Origin: MGR-bin208 sp043780275
GTDB taxonomy: Bacteria; Bacteroidota; Bacteroidia; Chitinophagales; Chitinophagaceae
Direction: 5' to 3'
Length of the DNA: 9,024 nt
NCBI GenBank assembly: GCA_043780275.1
Contig: JAYWCV010000166.1
Location: 1-9,024 of the forward strand
This document shows, one piece after another, positions 6,616 to 9,024 of this stretch. Positions within the stretch are counted from its first letter, which is position 1. Every line of letters begins with the position of its first letter. Position numbers and translations under genes: made by a program. A model generated the notes under the pieces. That model was not told the origin of the DNA and did not search any database. It saw nothing but the letters and a program-made list of their open reading frames with translations.

Positions 6616-7752
6616 TCAATCTCGTTCCTGAGCCCTGATCCAACGTTCAGGTATTTCATTACTGCTGGCTATCTGGTAATCCTTATAACTGCAGGCGATA
6701 AATCGTTTGTCTGGCAATTGCATCCACCATCTTCCTGTTTTTTTGCTTTGAATAAACATCGTTTCCACTTCGGCAAATGCCAAATGATATTCATTAAATA
6801 ATTCTTTTTCATCCATCGATGCCTCTTTTACTCCACGGCTACGGCCATCCAGCAAATACCAAAGCATCTGACTTATCTGTTTGGCTGTAAGTTCATTTTT
6901 ATCCAACTCGGGATGATAATTATAAATGCCGATGGTATTCATATTCGAACTCATTCCTGCATAACGAAAAAGCATACATGCATCTTCACCATTCAATCCG
7001 TTTGGCGAAATATGATTAGCCGGTGCATAGGCATTGGCAATGGCAGAAATATCAAACGTTAGCATCTGACTATTTCTTATAACAGGCTCCATCTCATCGA
7101 TACTTTCTTTTACCGATCCAACCCGGTAGCAGTCAAAGCGAAGCTTGTCCATGGTTTCCAGCATACGAGGATGAACATAAAAACTCTGAAATGCAATATG
7201 ATTGTAATGACGGATAAAATTGGGCTCGCCGGTTAACATCTCCATTAGAAAATTATCGTTGCGGTAAATGCTGTCAATATTTAAATCGATTAACGCATCG
7301 ATATTAGAAACTTCAATAGGTTTTTTATTGTCGCCGTGTGCATAATATTGTGCCAAAGCCAGATCATGTGATCCGCCCAGAATGATGACTGTTTTATTTG
7401 CATTAATGAGTTCATGAATTACGGTACGTAATCCGGCATACGAATCGGTCAAAGAAGAACCATGTTTGATATTACCGATATCTGCAATCTTTAAATCGAA
7501 ATGCCATAGATACAGGGAATAAAAATGTTTGCGGATGGTATTGGGGGCATCGCTCAAACCTTTATGAAAGCCACTTCCCCGCTGTTCGCCACAACCGATA
7601 ATGACAAAATCTGCATCGTCAATATCTGGAAAACTTTCATCGTAAATGTTTACTGTTCTACCAATCTGACCATCCTTATAAATTTCATCATTGGTCAGTT
7701 CAGCTAAATTAACAGGCTCCAGAAAATCGCCAATATTTAAAAAATCAGACAT
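6616..7752 (-). CDS. Arginase/formiminoglutamase-fold (ureohydrolase) protein with degraded metal site
   Basis: This 378-residue, probably cytoplasmic protein has the ureohydrolase layout, but several ligands differ. G-G-S-H-D (126-130) stands for GGDHS and keeps H129. D-A-L-I-D (152-156) stands for DAHxD and keeps D152 and D156, but Leu154 replaces the His. F-D-I-S-A-I (233-238) stands for FDID, with D234 kept and Ser236 replacing the second Asp. The usual E-V-N-P late motif appears as N-Y-H-P (278-281). By comparison with rat arginase, all MnA ligands remain and the two MnB-only ligands are gone. Automated annotation would likely say formimidoylglutamase (HutG) or arginase; I see no other histidine-use gene here to support that. 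Charged, well-conserved-looking stretches (G-E-Q-R-G-S-G at 55-61, W-W-M-Q-L-P-D-K at 342-349) and an intact frame argue for a working protein of unknown activity. The ATG start is clear. It is transcribed away from pheS, with dacB downstream. Confidence 0.75.
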   Translation of the reverse strand: MSDFLNIGDFLEPVNLAELTNDEIYKDGQIGRTVNIYDESFPDIDDADFVIIGCGEQRGSGFHKGLSDAPNTIRKHFYSLYLWHFDLKIADIGNIKHGSSLTDSYAGLRTVIHELINANKTVIILGGSHDLALAQYYAHGDNKKPIEVSNIDALIDLNIDSIYRNDNFLMEMLTGEPNFIRHYNHIAFQSFYVHPRMLETMDKLRFDCYRVGSVKESIDEMEPVIRNSQMLTFDISAIANAYAPANHISPNGLNGEDACMLFRYAGMSSNMNTIGIYNYHPELDKNELTAKQISQMLWYLLDGRSRGVKEASMDEKELFNEYHLAFAEVETMFIQSKKTGRWWMQLPDKRFIACSYKDYQIASSNEIPERWIRAQERD

Positions 7753-7783
7753 GAGTGCAAGTTAATGGATGATTGATAGATAT

Positions 7784-7797
7784 TCGGCGGCAAATCT
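7784..7797 (-). promoter_or_regulatory. Candidate -7 box for the ureohydrolase-like gene
   Basis: Read on the minus strand this is GAGATTTG followed by CCGCC. It keeps the TTTG half of TAnnTTTG but has GA in place of TA, and no TTTG is seen at the -33 distance. It lies about 33 bases ahead of the ATG, a sensible leader length. The exact sharing of TTTGCCGCC with the pheS box is the main support. Confidence 0.3.
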
Positions 7798-7916
7798 CTT
7801 AGTTTTTATGCTTATTTTTTAAAAATAGACCTCCCATTTAATGCATATCTGAAAACAGATTTAAAATCAACTCATTTTGTCAAGTATTCAGAAGAAAATC
7901 TACAACCCTGTTTCCT

Positions 7917-7924
7917 TATCTTTG
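7917..7924 (+). promoter_or_regulatory. Bacteroidota -7 promoter box (TATCTTTG) for pheS
   Basis: TATCTTTG fits TAnnTTTG at every fixed position. Only five bases (CCGCC) lie between it and the pheS ATG, so transcription would begin at or within a few bases of the start codon, giving a leaderless or nearly leaderless mRNA. No TTTG is seen at the -33 distance. Confidence 0.5.
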
Positions 7925-7929
7925 CCGCC

Positions 7930-8958
7930 ATGGAAGATGTTTTAAAGAAAATAGATGAATTGAAAAACGAAGTGGCCAACTTCACTTCAACCGATTCGAA
8001 AACCACGGAAGAATTTCGCATTAAATTCCTTGGCACCAAAGGTTTGGTGAAAGGGTTGATGGCAGAGATGAAGAATGAACCCAACGAACAAAAAAAAGAA
8101 TTTGGCCAGGTACTGAACGATTTTAAATTATTTGTGGAAGAAAAATTTGAAACACTTAAAACATCAACAACAACAGTTACTGAAACTAAATTGGATATAG
8201 ATCTTTCCTTACCCGGCGACAGTTTGCCACTTGGAAGCCGCCACCCAATCAGTTTAATGAAAAATCAGATTATTTCTATTTTTCAACGACTTGGTTTTGC
8301 CGTTGCCGAAGGACCGGAGATTGAAGACGACTGGCATAATTTCGGCGCATTGAATTTACCTGAACATCACCCGGCAAGGGATATGCAGGATACATTCTAC
8401 GTTAATCAAAATCCCGATTGGCTTTTGCGTACGCATACCAGCAATATCCAGATACGGGAAATGGAAAAAGGAATTTTGCCTATACGCATCATTTGTCCAG
8501 GCCGTGTATACCGTAACGAAACCATCAGTGCCCGCAGTCATTGTTTCTTTCATCAGGTAGAAGGTTTATATATTGCCGAAAATGTTTCCTTCGCAGACCT
8601 GAAACAAACGCTATATTTCTTTGTAAAAGAAATGTATGGTTCAGATGTGAAAATTCGTTTCCGACCTTCTTATTTTCCATTTACAGAACCAAGTGCAGAG
8701 ATGGATATCAGTTGTACACTTTGCAAAGGAGATGGTTGCAGTGTTTGTAAAAAAACCGGCTGGCTTGAAATACTGGGTTGTGGCATGGTTCATCCAAATG
8801 TTCTACAGAATTGCGGAATCGATCCGAATAAATATTCGGGCTTTGCATTTGGTATGGGTATCGAAAGGCCGGCCATGCTGAAATATGGTATTACTGATAT
8901 CCGTTTATTCAGCGAAAATGATACCCGTTTTCTAAAACAATTTACAGCAGCTTTATAA
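7930..8958 (+). CDS. pheS: Phenylalanine--tRNA ligase alpha subunit
   Basis: PheS is the catalytic subunit of the (alpha-beta)2 enzyme that charges tRNA-Phe; the beta subunit gene (pheT) is not in this window. The 342 residues match the family's usual length. A helical N-terminal arm (about 1-80) should form the tRNA-binding coiled coil. The class II core follows: L-G-S-R-H-P (101-106) and G-P-E-I-E (128-132) in motif 1, D-T-F-Y-V (154-158), R-T-H-T-S (167-171), motif 2 with G-R-V-Y-R-N-E (191-197) and F-H-Q-V-E-G (207-212), F-T-E-P-S-A-E-M-D (251-259), and motif 3 G-F-A-F-G-M-G-I-E-R (304-313). Between E-M-D-I-S and G-W-L-E-I-L-G-C-G-M lies a CxxC-x4-CxxC insertion (C262, C265, C270, C273), absent from E. 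coli PheS and able in principle to hold zinc. The ATG follows a promoter box by five bases. A stem-loop terminator follows the gene, so pheT is not directly downstream. Confidence 0.97.
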   Translation: MEDVLKKIDELKNEVANFTSTDSKTTEEFRIKFLGTKGLVKGLMAEMKNEPNEQKKEFGQVLNDFKLFVEEKFETLKTSTTTVTETKLDIDLSLPGDSLPLGSRHPISLMKNQIISIFQRLGFAVAEGPEIEDDWHNFGALNLPEHHPARDMQDTFYVNQNPDWLLRTHTSNIQIREMEKGILPIRIICPGRVYRNETISARSHCFFHQVEGLYIAENVSFADLKQTLYFFVKEMYGSDVKIRFRPSYFPFTEPSAEMDISCTLCKGDGCSVCKKTGWLEILGCGMVHPNVLQNCGIDPNKYSGFAFGMGIERPAMLKYGITDIRLFSENDTRFLKQFTAAL

Positions 8959-8984
8959 GTATACTGTATAATAAATATTAAAAT

Positions 8985-9024
8985 AGCTCATTCTTTTATT
9001 ATTTAGAATGAGCTGTTCTCTTTT
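8985..9024 (+). terminator. Rho-independent terminator after pheS
   Basis: AGCTCATTCT (8985-8994) and AGAATGAGCT (9005-9014) form a perfect 10-bp stem with a 10-base A/T loop, followed by GTTCTCTTTT up to the window edge. It begins 26 bases after the pheS stop. Both sides are flanked by A/T-rich tails (AAAAT upstream), so it may also stop transcription arriving on the minus strand from beyond the window. Confidence 0.8.

Larger units (their letters stand above)
7753..7929. other. Divergent promoter region between the ureohydrolase-like gene and pheS
   Basis: The 177 bases are AT-rich, with a near-palindromic A/T tract (7813-7827) and a small 5-bp hairpin (7847-7860, four-base loop). The same 9-mer TTTGCCGCC occurs on the plus strand just before pheS (7921-7929) and on the minus strand ahead of the ureohydrolase gene (7794 down to 7786). 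I see no gene or structured RNA here. Confidence 0.6.

Noticed and set aside
7813..7827. A/T near-palindrome considered as a terminator
   Set aside because: It has no G/C in the stem and no gene ends nearby; a simple AT-rich promoter-upstream tract is enough.
7847..7860. Small hairpin ATCTG-AAAA-CAGAT upstream of pheS, considered as an attenuator or T-box element
   Set aside because: The stem is only 5 bp, it lies upstream of the likely pheS promoter, and no T-box or leader-peptide features are present.
1..9024. Search for mobile elements, CRISPR, tRNA, defence or biosynthetic clusters
   Set aside because: All six genes are ordinary chromosomal families, the DNA is tightly packed, and no flanking repeats, transposase, integrase or cloverleaf-like sequence was found.

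Overview
The window reads as a stretch of chromosome from a Bacteroidota bacterium, most likely of the Chitinophagales/Sphingobacteriia type. The base composition is AT-rich, most genes lack a Shine-Dalgarno sequence, and TAnnTTTG promoter boxes lie just ahead of mutL and pheS. The protein families (a GH3–serine hydrolase fusion, a PheS with a four-cysteine insertion, a DUF2219/LpxR-like protein) point the same way. I see no insertion sequence, phage gene, tRNA, rRNA or CRISPR array.

Layout. Positions 1-246 (minus) hold the start of an LpxR-like outer-membrane lipid A deacylase gene that runs off the window. Positions 256-3147 (minus) encode a large secreted protein that joins a NagZ-type GH3 glucosaminidase to a class-C-beta-lactamase-like serine hydrolase; only 9 bases separate it from the lpxR-like gene, so the two look co-transcribed. 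A 260-base divergent intergenic region (3148-3407) carries a perfect inverted repeat and promoter-like boxes. Then comes mutL (3408-5243, plus), which converges on a PBP4/DacB-type D-Ala-D-Ala carboxypeptidase lipoprotein gene (5240-6562, minus); the two stop codons overlap in one TTAA. Upstream of dacB on the minus strand is an arginase/formiminoglutamase-fold protein (6616-7752) with a degraded metal site. A 177-base divergent region separates it from pheS (7930-8958, plus), which is followed by a stem-loop terminator at the window's right edge.

Function. Three of the six genes (lpxR-like, GH3–serine hydrolase, dacB) act on the cell envelope: outer-membrane lipid A and peptidoglycan turnover. 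MutL (mismatch repair) and PheS (translation) are housekeeping genes. No new multi-gene system is evident. The points most worth a second look are within proteins: a ureohydrolase that keeps the MnA ligands but has lost both MnB-specific ones, a MutL whose endonuclease motifs are all altered, and the GH3–hydrolase fusion that joins two steps of muropeptide breakdown.
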